NCBI GenBank assembly: GCA_026707545.1
Contig: JAPOWR010000002.1
Location: 248,001 to 312,000, forward strand
Direction: 5' to 3'
Source: Acidobacteriota bacterium
GTDB taxonomy: Bacteria; Acidobacteriota; Thermoanaerobaculia; Multivoradales; Multivoraceae
DNA: 64,000 nucleotides
Within the stretch, counting starts at the first letter, position 1. The number at the start of each line of letters is the position of its first letter. Below the pieces are notes generated by a model. That model was not told the origin of the DNA. It did no database searches and saw nothing but the letters and a program-made list of their open reading frames with translations. Below, one piece after another: positions 37,801 to 43,851 of this stretch. Position numbers and translations under genes: made by a program.

Positions 37801-37831
37801 GGCTGCACGAGTTCGTCATCCGAAGAGTCAC
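34805..37831 (-). CDS. Secreted PEGA-PDZ protein fused to a VWFA domain, paralogue B
   Basis: Exported protein of 1008 residues. The first 600 match the order of paralogues A and C: signal peptide (LRALLVLVLSLAALAGPGF), PEGA repeats (IRLRTTPADVTILIDGVEQ), the unrecognised domain with RRELDWISIRAQ and ALYLLAVLDED, a PDZ-like region without an obvious GLGF loop, WGWSMLDP and the helical domain. The last 350 residues add an Ig-like part and a VWFA domain with an intact metal site (GVAIDTSASMDPV), the TALHDALMTGLYYF strand and LVLLSDGEDTSSS. Unlike the two VWFA proteins at 8-12 kb, this one keeps DxSxS, so it probably binds a metal-dependent ligand. It lies 12 bases after an NHL-propeller gene. 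Confidence 0.78.
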   Translation of the reverse strand: MTLRMTNSCSLSLNRLRALLVLVLSLAALAGPGFTQETTDSDSSAREATASIRLRTTPADVTILIDGVEQAPRSGVVSATSAAASQCVPVCWIDGLATGRFDLEVKRAGFRTYGATLVLPDLRDYELPRIELEPQEAVIGFRGLPADAVVTANGKTLAVDRRTTPPEVTIVPGEYELTVVHGASGSFESSVSLRDRSRLTVDVGLRPLLAVLGILGSDPLAEQALRSIADHLAGQTSYSIVFEPTGEALLADLGVNDGTLSGNAEAARRELDWISIRAQLESEAPAALYLLAVLDEDREADRINLWWLSAAPGPATPDVLALRVPGGRPDDDDMARLTAALKPEPERRVPWVGVTLVESEVNNPLVVADVALASPAYRAGIEPAMELASLNGSQLKGAQDWIDATSALRPGEVLEVRIAGARGEPAVHTIEPEWGWSMLDPFAPELLPATAAAHLIQKLKSPGDVPAWLLELELASILFAQGEAESAVRLLRRIEAPGRGGLGGETVEYMIGLALSELADQVDAEYGNQAVALFRDLEAAENSRLGSDRGPSIAARSRLHAKTSLALVPPDTEIVVGEYRAEVRVSGSDIVAVRFLVDGRHQATEPRSKAWTMLRLAKYPTQQVLTVEGLDADGHVVAANELVLNQQRGDLRVNIEEPARGVDVVGTTPARAAIVVPKGREVSAVEFRVGDEVQVELQRPPWRAEISVPRARNEAEPVYLTVTATLDDGSGAEDVRFLSASALSDSIDVDMVELYTAVTDRGNRPIVGLREADFTVLEDGVTQQISTFELVENLPLTLGVAIDTSASMDPVMEETRKAAAQFLTNLLNPSDSSFAVAFASRPHLLMGQTSDVEAVVDTVRALRASGQTALHDALMTGLYYFRGIRGRRALVLLSDGEDTSSSATYPDVLEYAKHSEVVIYTIGLGIGDNEPLLRSKLQEIAAVTGGRAFFISAARELQPVYRQIDRELRSQYLLAYNSNQQSANDDFRQVEVRVTDGRRARTISGYYP

Positions 37832-37843
37832 GGTGCTCGCTCG

Positions 37844-39211
37844 CTACTCGAGGGCGAGCACTGTCTCCAGTCGCCCTGCCGCGATGAAGATCCTGCCCAT
37901 GCCGTCGACCGCGATGTCGTTGGGCGCACGCAGCTCGATGCCGCCGGGGAGTAGCGGGCCGAGGGCCGCCATCATGTTCCCGTCCGGGTCGTAGACGAGT
38001 ACTTGCTTCGCGCGCCCCTCAAGCACGTAGGCGTTGCCGAAGGCGTCCACGTCGAGAGCGATGGGGCGCCGCCAATCGGCGCTGAACGTGTTCTCGAGTT
38101 CCCCGTCGGGGGCCAGGGTCAGCAGCGCGGCGCGGGCGTCTCCCTTGCCGGCGTCAAGGACGTAGGTCCGGCCGTTCGGGCCAGGTGCCATGTCCACCGG
38201 TTGCGCCAGTCTCGTCTGGCCGAAGTCGAGCAGGTTGCCCTGCGGGTCGTAGCGCAACACGACGTCGACTTGGCGAGAAAGCACGGTCCAGCTGCCGTAC
38301 GGTCCGCGATAGGCAGTGATGATCTGTTCGAGTCTGCCCCCCGAGGGGCGTTCGAACCGGATCGGGTTGGGGTCTTCAAGCCGAACCACTGTGCTGGAGA
38401 CGGACACGACCGCGGTCGTGCCGCCAAGCGGTCCGACCGGGCCGAAGCTCGGCCGGGCCTGGCCCAGCCCTCGCAACTCACGACTCGCCACGAGGTTTCT
38501 TTCCCGGTCGAACTCCACTACCCGGCTGTCGTCCGCGACGAGCAGTTCCCCGCGCGGACCGGCCGCGACGGAGCGCGGCTTCTTGAGCTTCTGCTTCTCT
38601 GGCAGGTAGTCGCGGGGCAGGTAGGGGCGTATCCTGGTCCACGGGTCCTTTCCCGCAAGTCGCCGCAGCACGAGGCGGTCGATGCGCGTCATCCGCTCGA
38701 GGGCGATGCCCGGAACGTCGACGGCGCCGCCATCCCGATCGTTGCCCGCCGGCGCGCGCGGAGAGCCCTGGCGCGCCTGCCAGTAATGATTGGCCGCAAG
38801 TTGCCAGTCGCCGTTCGTCAGGACAAGATCGGCCAGTTCCAGGTGCGCCCTGGCCGTCCACTCGCTTGGGGGCTCCCGTTCCAGCACCTGCAGCAGCTCT
38901 CCCGCCGCCGCGTTGCCCACGCCGAGGCGGCGACCTATGGAAGCCGCCTCCACCAGCGCCCGACTACGGCCCGGGAACCTCGGATAGAGATGTCGGGGAT
39001 AGCGCCGGCTCAGCTCCAGGAGTTCGGCGCGGGCCGCTTGGACTTCCGCCGGGTCGCGCGCGGATTTGGCTCGGTCGATCGCCGCGTCAGCCTCGACGTC
39101 GATCGAGGGTTCTTGTCCCGCGGCGAGGCCCGTCCAGGATAGGGACATGACGAGGACCGCAACGATCGTCGAAGGGAGGGCGGCAAAGCCGTGCTGGGGC
39201 CATCGGGGCAT
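37844..39211 (-). CDS. Secreted NHL-propeller protein with N-terminal helical repeats, copy 2
   Basis: Exported protein of about 455 residues, paralogue of the gene at 29587. It has a signal peptide (STIVAVLVMSLSWTGLAAG), TPR-like helices (RAELLELSRRYPRHLYP, RAHLELADLVLTNGDWQLA), a linker with PWTRIRPYLPRDYLPEKQK, and NHL-type blades such as QPVDMAPGPNGRTYVLDAG, RPIALDVDAFGNAYVLEG and APNDIAVDGMGRIFIAAGR. ATG at 39211 is chosen; a GTG four codons upstream is also in frame. It is the first gene of a long minus-strand group and diverges from the gene at 39290 by 78 bases, so the cassette promoter should lie there. No promoter motif was clear. Confidence 0.72.
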   Translation of the reverse strand: MPRWPQHGFAALPSTIVAVLVMSLSWTGLAAGQEPSIDVEADAAIDRAKSARDPAEVQAARAELLELSRRYPRHLYPRFPGRSRALVEAASIGRRLGVGNAAAGELLQVLEREPPSEWTARAHLELADLVLTNGDWQLAANHYWQARQGSPRAPAGNDRDGGAVDVPGIALERMTRIDRLVLRRLAGKDPWTRIRPYLPRDYLPEKQKLKKPRSVAAGPRGELLVADDSRVVEFDRERNLVASRELRGLGQARPSFGPVGPLGGTTAVVSVSSTVVRLEDPNPIRFERPSGGRLEQIITAYRGPYGSWTVLSRQVDVVLRYDPQGNLLDFGQTRLAQPVDMAPGPNGRTYVLDAGKGDARAALLTLAPDGELENTFSADWRRPIALDVDAFGNAYVLEGRAKQVLVYDPDGNMMAALGPLLPGGIELRAPNDIAVDGMGRIFIAAGRLETVLALE

Positions 39212-39289
39212 GTGTTGGGACACCGGTCGAGGCGACTGGTCACAGGCTGCTTCGGCGAACCTGGCGTTCGGACCGCGTAGGATAGCCGA

Positions 39290-39976
39290 GTGGCAGCGTC
39301 ACAGGCGCGGGAGGCGCTGGCGGCCGCGGCGCGGAGCAGCCGCGGGCATGAGCCGTGGGTGTTCTACCCCCGTGACGGCCGCTGGCGATGGTGGTCGTTC
39401 GCGCGCGGTTGGAGCGAAGTCGAACGCTGGCAGGCGGCGCTCGATCGTGGTGAACGGCCATCCGTCGACCAGGCTCCTGCTCCACAGTCCTCGCCGCAGG
39501 CGCTGTGTTGCCACCTCGCGGCGGCCTCCGCGGAGACTGTTTCCGGGGGCATCTTCGACCGACTCCTGGTGCCGAGGGGGCCGGCACGGGAGATCGTCGT
39601 CGTCACGCCGCCGCCATCCGGACCCCCGACGGGTGTGGACCGCCTGGCCCTGCCCTGGCTGCATTGGTGCTGCGCGAATCTGGCGGCACTGGTGCTCGAA
39701 CCGAGCCGCGAGGCATTGATCGGTTCGGTGTTGTGGTGCCGGCCGACAGTGCTGCTGGCCAGCATGGCGGAGGAGCGTGCGCTCGCCGCGGCCGTTCGGG
39801 AGCGGAGCCGCGACCGCGAACGCCGGGCGGCCGCGCTGCTGGACCGGCTCCGTGTGCTTCTGGTCGTGGTGGAGGATCAGGAGAGTCTCGACGAAGCGGT
39901 GGAACCGGCCGCCTTCTGGCTTGCCTGGGGCGTCGAGCGGCGGCTCGTTTGTCTAGAGGACCCGGATCGCCGTTGA
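39290..39976 (+). CDS. Uncharacterised protein, possible degenerate adenylate-forming (acyl-CoA ligase-like) fragment
   Basis: Protein of 228 residues without a clear family. Several stretches, in the right order, recall adenylate-forming enzymes: WVFYPRDGRWRWWSF and WSEVERWQAAL near the N-terminus, LALPWLHWCCANLAALVLEP and GSVLWCRPTVLLASM in the middle, and EAVEPAAFWLAWGVERRLV near the end, where such enzymes have a strand before the YGxTE motif. The AMP-binding Ser/Thr/Gly loop and the catalytic C-terminal domain are missing. It could be a remnant or a non-catalytic homologue; the match is by eye and weak. It starts at GTG 39290 and precedes the TRAP transporter by 15 bases, so it is probably co-transcribed with it. 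Confidence 0.5.
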   Translation: MAASQAREALAAAARSSRGHEPWVFYPRDGRWRWWSFARGWSEVERWQAALDRGERPSVDQAPAPQSSPQALCCHLAAASAETVSGGIFDRLLVPRGPAREIVVVTPPPSGPPTGVDRLALPWLHWCCANLAALVLEPSREALIGSVLWCRPTVLLASMAEERALAAAVRERSRDRERRAAALLDRLRVLLVVVEDQESLDEAVEPAAFWLAWGVERRLVCLEDPDRR

Positions 39977-39991
39977 TACAGTGCAGGCAGC

Positions 39992-41056
39992 ATGAGAAGG
40001 GCCGCATTCCTCCGGTTGTCGCCCCTGCTGGCTGCGCTCCTGGTTGCGACGATCGCCGGCGGGCCGGCCGGCGCTGCAGACTTCACGGTCAAGATGGCGA
40101 CCCTCTCGCCGGACGGTTCGCCCTGGGACGGGTTCTTCGAGAGCATGGGCCGGGAGTGGGAGGCCGGCACCGACGGCAGGGTCAGCCTCACGATCTACCC
40201 TGGCGGCGTTGCTGGCGACGAGCCGGACATCCTGCGCAAGATGAAGATCGGCCAGTACCACGCGGCCGCCCTGTCGGTCAGCGGACTGGCGGACATCTCG
40301 AAGGACTTCACGGTCTTCGAGATCCCCCTGTTCTTCCGCTCGGAGCGGGAGATGTACCACGTCCTGAAGGAACTGACCCCCGGGCTGCGCGCGAAGCTGG
40401 ACGAGAAAGGCTTCGTTCTCCTGGGTTGGGGCTACGTGGGCCAGGTGCACTTCTTCACGAATCGGCGGGCGCGCACCGTCGAGGAGATGCAGCGGCTCAA
40501 GATCTTCACCTGGGCCGGCGACGAGGCGATGACGGACTGGTGGCGGCAGGGTGGCTTCAAGCCGGTGGCACTCGCCGCCACCGACATCGTCACCGGTTTG
40601 CAGACCGGCATGATCGACGCCCTTGCGGTGCCGCCGATCTACGCCATGTCCGTTCAGTTCTTCAAGCAGGCGAAGTTCCTGGCCGACGTGCCGCTGATTC
40701 CGATGATGGGAGCCATCGTGGTCACGAAGCGCGCCTGGAATCGCATCTCGGAGGAGGATCGCGAGGTGCTGATCGCGGGCGGCGAACGGGCCGAGAACCG
40801 GATCTTCGACACGATTCCGACCCTCGAAGAGACGGCGATCAAACTGATGGGAAGTCAGGGGCTGGAAGTCGTTCAGATCGTGGGCACGGAGGTGGAGGAC
40901 GACTGGAAGCGCATCGCCCGTGACTTCGCCGAGGACATGCGCGGGAGGACCGTCCCGGAGGCGGTCTTCGACCGGGCGACGGCGGTACGGGACGCGTACC
41001 GCAAGCAGCTGGAGGCCGAAGCGGCCGCCCCTGCCGCCTCGGACAGCGGCCGGTAG
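39992..41056 (+). CDS. dctP: TRAP transporter solute-binding protein (DctP family)
   Basis: Periplasmic binding protein of 354 residues for a tripartite ATP-independent transporter. After the signal peptide (LLAALLVATIAGGPAGAA) come KMATLSPDGSPWDGFF, the TDGRVSLTIYPGGVAGDEPD segment, VHFFTNRRARTVEEMQRLK and the substrate-contact region TDIVTGLQTGMIDALAVPP. The conserved Arg of the family lies in the NRRAR segment and would bind a carboxylate. The binding spectrum cannot be read from sequence; C4-dicarboxylates, keto acids or sugar acids are all possible. The permease gene follows after 8 bases. Confidence 0.92.
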   Translation: MRRAAFLRLSPLLAALLVATIAGGPAGAADFTVKMATLSPDGSPWDGFFESMGREWEAGTDGRVSLTIYPGGVAGDEPDILRKMKIGQYHAAALSVSGLADISKDFTVFEIPLFFRSEREMYHVLKELTPGLRAKLDEKGFVLLGWGYVGQVHFFTNRRARTVEEMQRLKIFTWAGDEAMTDWWRQGGFKPVALAATDIVTGLQTGMIDALAVPPIYAMSVQFFKQAKFLADVPLIPMMGAIVVTKRAWNRISEEDREVLIAGGERAENRIFDTIPTLEETAIKLMGSQGLEVVQIVGTEVEDDWKRIARDFAEDMRGRTVPEAVFDRATAVRDAYRKQLEAEAAAPAASDSGR

Positions 41057-41064
41057 CGCCGCTC

Positions 41065-42978
41065 TTGACTGAGGGCGGCGCCGCGGCACCACTTCGGGCC
41101 GTCGTACGCCTCGCGCATCGCGTCGAGGACGGCCTCTCGAGCGTGCTGCTCGCCGCCATGGTGCTGCTGCCCCTGGCGGAGATCGTCGTCCGCCAGACGG
41201 GAACCGGCATCCCCGGCGCGCTTCCCTTCGAACAGCACCTGACGCTGTGGGTCGCCTTCCTCGGCGCGGCGCTGGCGGCGCGCGAGGGACGCCTGCTCGC
41301 CCTGGCCACCGGGAACTTCCTGCCCGAGGGGAGGTTCCGGGCGATCGCCGCGGTGTTCACCGGCGGTGTCAGCGCGATGGTGGCGACGTTGCTGGGCAGG
41401 GCCAGTCTGGATCTGGTGCAGATCGAACGCGAGGGTGGCATCGAGATGGCGGCCGGCGTTCCGGTCTGGGTAGGGCAGGCGGTGATGCCGGTGGGCTTCG
41501 TCATGTTGGCCCTGCGGCTGGCCTGGAAGTCGTCGGAACTCTGGGCGGGGCGAGCTCTGGCCGCGCTCGGCATCGTGCTGGGGCTGGCGATCGGCGGCAA
41601 CGCCGAGGCGTTCGGAGAGCTTCCGGCAACCCCCTGGCTGGTCCTGATCCTGGCCTCCACGCTGCTCGGCGGTCCCATCTTCGCCGCCCTGGGCGGAGTG
41701 GCGGCGTTCCTGTTCCTCTCCGACTTCGTGCCGCTGGCCGCCATCCCGGCCGAGAGCTACCGGCTTGCCGTGTCGCCGACGCTGGCGGCGATCCCGCTCT
41801 TCACGCTGACCGGCTTCCTGCTCGCCGAGGGCGGGGCGTCGGAGAGGCTGCTGCGGGTGTTCCGCGCCCTGTTCGGCTGGGCGCCGGGTAGCACCGCCGT
41901 GGTGTGCGCCGTCGTCTGCGCGTTCTTCACTGTCTTTACGGGCGGTTCCGGCGTCACGATCCTGGCGCTGGGCGGCGTGCTCTTCGCCGCCCTCTCGGCC
42001 GATGGCTACCGTGAGCGCTTTTCGCTCGGACTGCTGACGTCGTCCGGTTCGCTCGGCCTTTTGCTGCCGCCCGCGTTGCCGCTCATCCTCTTCGGCATCG
42101 TCGCCGAAGTGCCGATCGAGGACCTGTTCATTGGCGGTCTCATCCCGGGGCTCCTGTTGATCGCGTTGATCGCCGCCTGGGGTGTCCGGGAGGGGTTGCG
42201 AAAGGGCGTTGCCGTGTCCGGGCCTTCGGTCGAGGATCTTCGAGGCCCGTTGGGGGCGGGTTGGTGGGAGCCACTCCCGCCCGCCCTGAAGCGGTTCCTG
42301 TCGGTCGTCCTCGAGATCGCGCGTGCGGTCTGGGCCGGCAAGTGGGAGCTGCTTCTTCCGGTCGTCATTCTCGTGGCGTTCTTCAGCGGCTACGCGACCC
42401 TGGTCGAAACGGCGGCCCTGGCGGCTCTCTACGCCTTCGTCGTCCAGTGCCTGGTGCACCGGGACGTGAAGCTGGGCAAGCCCCTGCTGGCCGTGTTCCG
42501 GCAATGCACCGTGCTGGTGGGCGGAGTGCTGATCATCCTGGTCGTCGCCATGGGCCTGACGAGTTGGCTGGTGGACGCCCAGGCGGCTCAGGGCCTCCTT
42601 GAACTGGTGCAGGACAACATCGAGTCGAAGCTCGTCTTCCTGCTGGCCCTGAACGTCTTCCTGCTCCTGGTCGGCTGCCTGATGGACATCTTTTCGGCCA
42701 CCGTGGTCGTCGTGCCACTGATCATCCCGCTCGGTCTCGCCTTCGGCGTCGATCCGATTCACCTCGGGATCATCTTCGTCGCCAACCTGGAGTTGGGGTA
42801 TCTGACGCCGCCGGTGGGCCTCAACCTGTTCCTGGCGTCCTATAGGTTTGAGCGGCCGCTCCTGAAGATCTATCGGGCCGCCGTGCCGGCGCTGATCATC
42901 CTCGGCATCGGCGTCCTGCTGATCACCTACGTCCCGGGATTGACCCTGGGCCTGCTGGAGTGGTTGGGTCGATCGTGA
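41065..42978 (+). CDS. dctQM: TRAP transporter fused small and large permease (DctQM)
   Basis: Membrane protein of 637 residues with the 4-helix DctQ domain in front (about residues 15-175; RQTGTGIPGALPFEQHLTLW) fused to the large DctM domain (about 190-635) with LAAIPLFTLTGFLLAEGG, FTVFTGGSGVTILALGGVL, the LLTSSGSLGLLLPPALP loop and LGYLTPPVGLNLFLASYRF. Together with DctP it imports organic acids using the sodium gradient. The fused arrangement is known in many TRAP systems. TTG at 41065 lies just in front of the first helix; the stop overlaps the following gene as GTGA. Confidence 0.92.
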   Translation: MTEGGAAAPLRAVVRLAHRVEDGLSSVLLAAMVLLPLAEIVVRQTGTGIPGALPFEQHLTLWVAFLGAALAAREGRLLALATGNFLPEGRFRAIAAVFTGGVSAMVATLLGRASLDLVQIEREGGIEMAAGVPVWVGQAVMPVGFVMLALRLAWKSSELWAGRALAALGIVLGLAIGGNAEAFGELPATPWLVLILASTLLGGPIFAALGGVAAFLFLSDFVPLAAIPAESYRLAVSPTLAAIPLFTLTGFLLAEGGASERLLRVFRALFGWAPGSTAVVCAVVCAFFTVFTGGSGVTILALGGVLFAALSADGYRERFSLGLLTSSGSLGLLLPPALPLILFGIVAEVPIEDLFIGGLIPGLLLIALIAAWGVREGLRKGVAVSGPSVEDLRGPLGAGWWEPLPPALKRFLSVVLEIARAVWAGKWELLLPVVILVAFFSGYATLVETAALAALYAFVVQCLVHRDVKLGKPLLAVFRQCTVLVGGVLIILVVAMGLTSWLVDAQAAQGLLELVQDNIESKLVFLLALNVFLLLVGCLMDIFSATVVVVPLIIPLGLAFGVDPIHLGIIFVANLELGYLTPPVGLNLFLASYRFERPLLKIYRAAVPALIILGIGVLLITYVPGLTLGLLEWLGRS

Positions 42979-43544
42979 ACTGGAAACTGTTGCAGAGCAT
43001 CGCCGTCGTCTGGTCGGCGGTCTTCCTGGGGTTGGCGATCCTCACGATCGTCGGGGTCCAGATCGTTTCCCGCGACGTGCCGGGTCTGGTCTGGCTCCTG
43101 CACGCGTTGGTGGCCGTGATCGGCTTTCTTTCCGGTATTGCGGCGACCCGGCGCCGGGCCGAGATCGATGTCGAGCGGTGGAAGCTGGTGGACGACCCCG
43201 ACCTCACTTCGGGCGAACGGGAACACGCGCACCGTGAGGCCGAGTCGCGGTTGCGGCGGGCCAGCGCCCAGTTCCTCCTCGGCGGCGTGACCCTGGGCGG
43301 CTGGCTGGCCTACCAGTTGCGGGCGGAACGCCCGGAAGCGGGCGCGGCGGTGACCCGGGTCCTCGGCGGCGAGACGCCGGACGTGCCGGCGCCGGACCAG
43401 ACGCTGGCCGACGCCCTTGCGGCCGAGCCGGTCTATACCGTGAGCGCGTCCGACCTGCTGATCGCGACGCCGCTGATCGCCTTCGGCCTCGGCATGCTGC
43501 TGGCCCGGTACAGCGCGTCTCGCGCCGCGTCCCGGGACGGCTGA
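42975..43544 (+). CDS. Uncharacterised membrane protein
   Basis: Protein of 189 residues, not recognised. It has hydrophobic segments at about residues 7-28 (SIAVVWSAVFLGLAILTIVG) and 38-55 (HALVAVIGFLSGIAATRRR), a charged helical stretch (about 58-95), a weaker segment near 100-112, and a C-terminal helix (LLIATPLIAFGLGMLLARY). GTG at 42975 overlaps the DctQM stop. The coupling suggests a link with the TRAP transporter, but no TRAP accessory protein of this type is known to me. Confidence 0.6.
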   Translation: MNWKLLQSIAVVWSAVFLGLAILTIVGVQIVSRDVPGLVWLLHALVAVIGFLSGIAATRRRAEIDVERWKLVDDPDLTSGEREHAHREAESRLRRASAQFLLGGVTLGGWLAYQLRAERPEAGAAVTRVLGGETPDVPAPDQTLADALAAEPVYTVSASDLLIATPLIAFGLGMLLARYSASRAASRDG

Positions 43545-43548
43545 GCCT

Positions 43549-43839
43549 TCATCGAAGTCGGGCCACGGTGGCGCCCCAGCCGCCTCCGCCCGGGCCGCCG
43601 CTTCTGAACGATACGACCCGTGGATCCCGCTCCAGCACCTTGCGCACGATCTGGCGCTGCACCCCGATGCCGCGCCCGTGGATGATCCTCACCTCGCGGA
43701 ACCCCTTCTCGTACGCGGCGTCGAGGTAGCTCTCGACCACGTCCTTCACCTCACGGGGCTGGAAGGGGTGGAGGTCGATCTCGTCGCCGATGGGAACCTC
43801 GACGATGTCTTCGGGTTGGAGTTCGTCTTCGGGAGCCAT
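43549..43839 (-). CDS. Small Smr-domain protein
   Basis: Protein of 96 residues consisting almost only of an Smr domain: DEIDLHPFQPREVKDVVESYL, then VRIIHGRGIGVQRQIVRKVL, with the conserved DLHP and HGRG motifs. Stand-alone Smr domains bind or nick nucleic acids; the same domain forms the C-terminus of MutS2, but no MutS2 body is attached here. Its C-terminal tail is Gly-rich. It starts 12 bases past the stop of the outer-membrane protein gene and converges with the membrane protein gene at 4 bases. Start ATG at 43839 lies right before an acidic leader of about 20 residues. Confidence 0.85.
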   Translation of the reverse strand: MAPEDELQPEDIVEVPIGDEIDLHPFQPREVKDVVESYLDAAYEKGFREVRIIHGRGIGVQRQIVRKVLERDPRVVSFRSGGPGGGGWGATVARLR

Positions 43840-43851
43840 GCCTGGCTATGG

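Noticed and set aside
40873..42762. Long minus-strand frame opposite the TRAP permease
   Set aside because: Gln/Arg/Glu-rich translation typical of the complement of membrane-helix codons; the plus strand has clear TRAP motifs.
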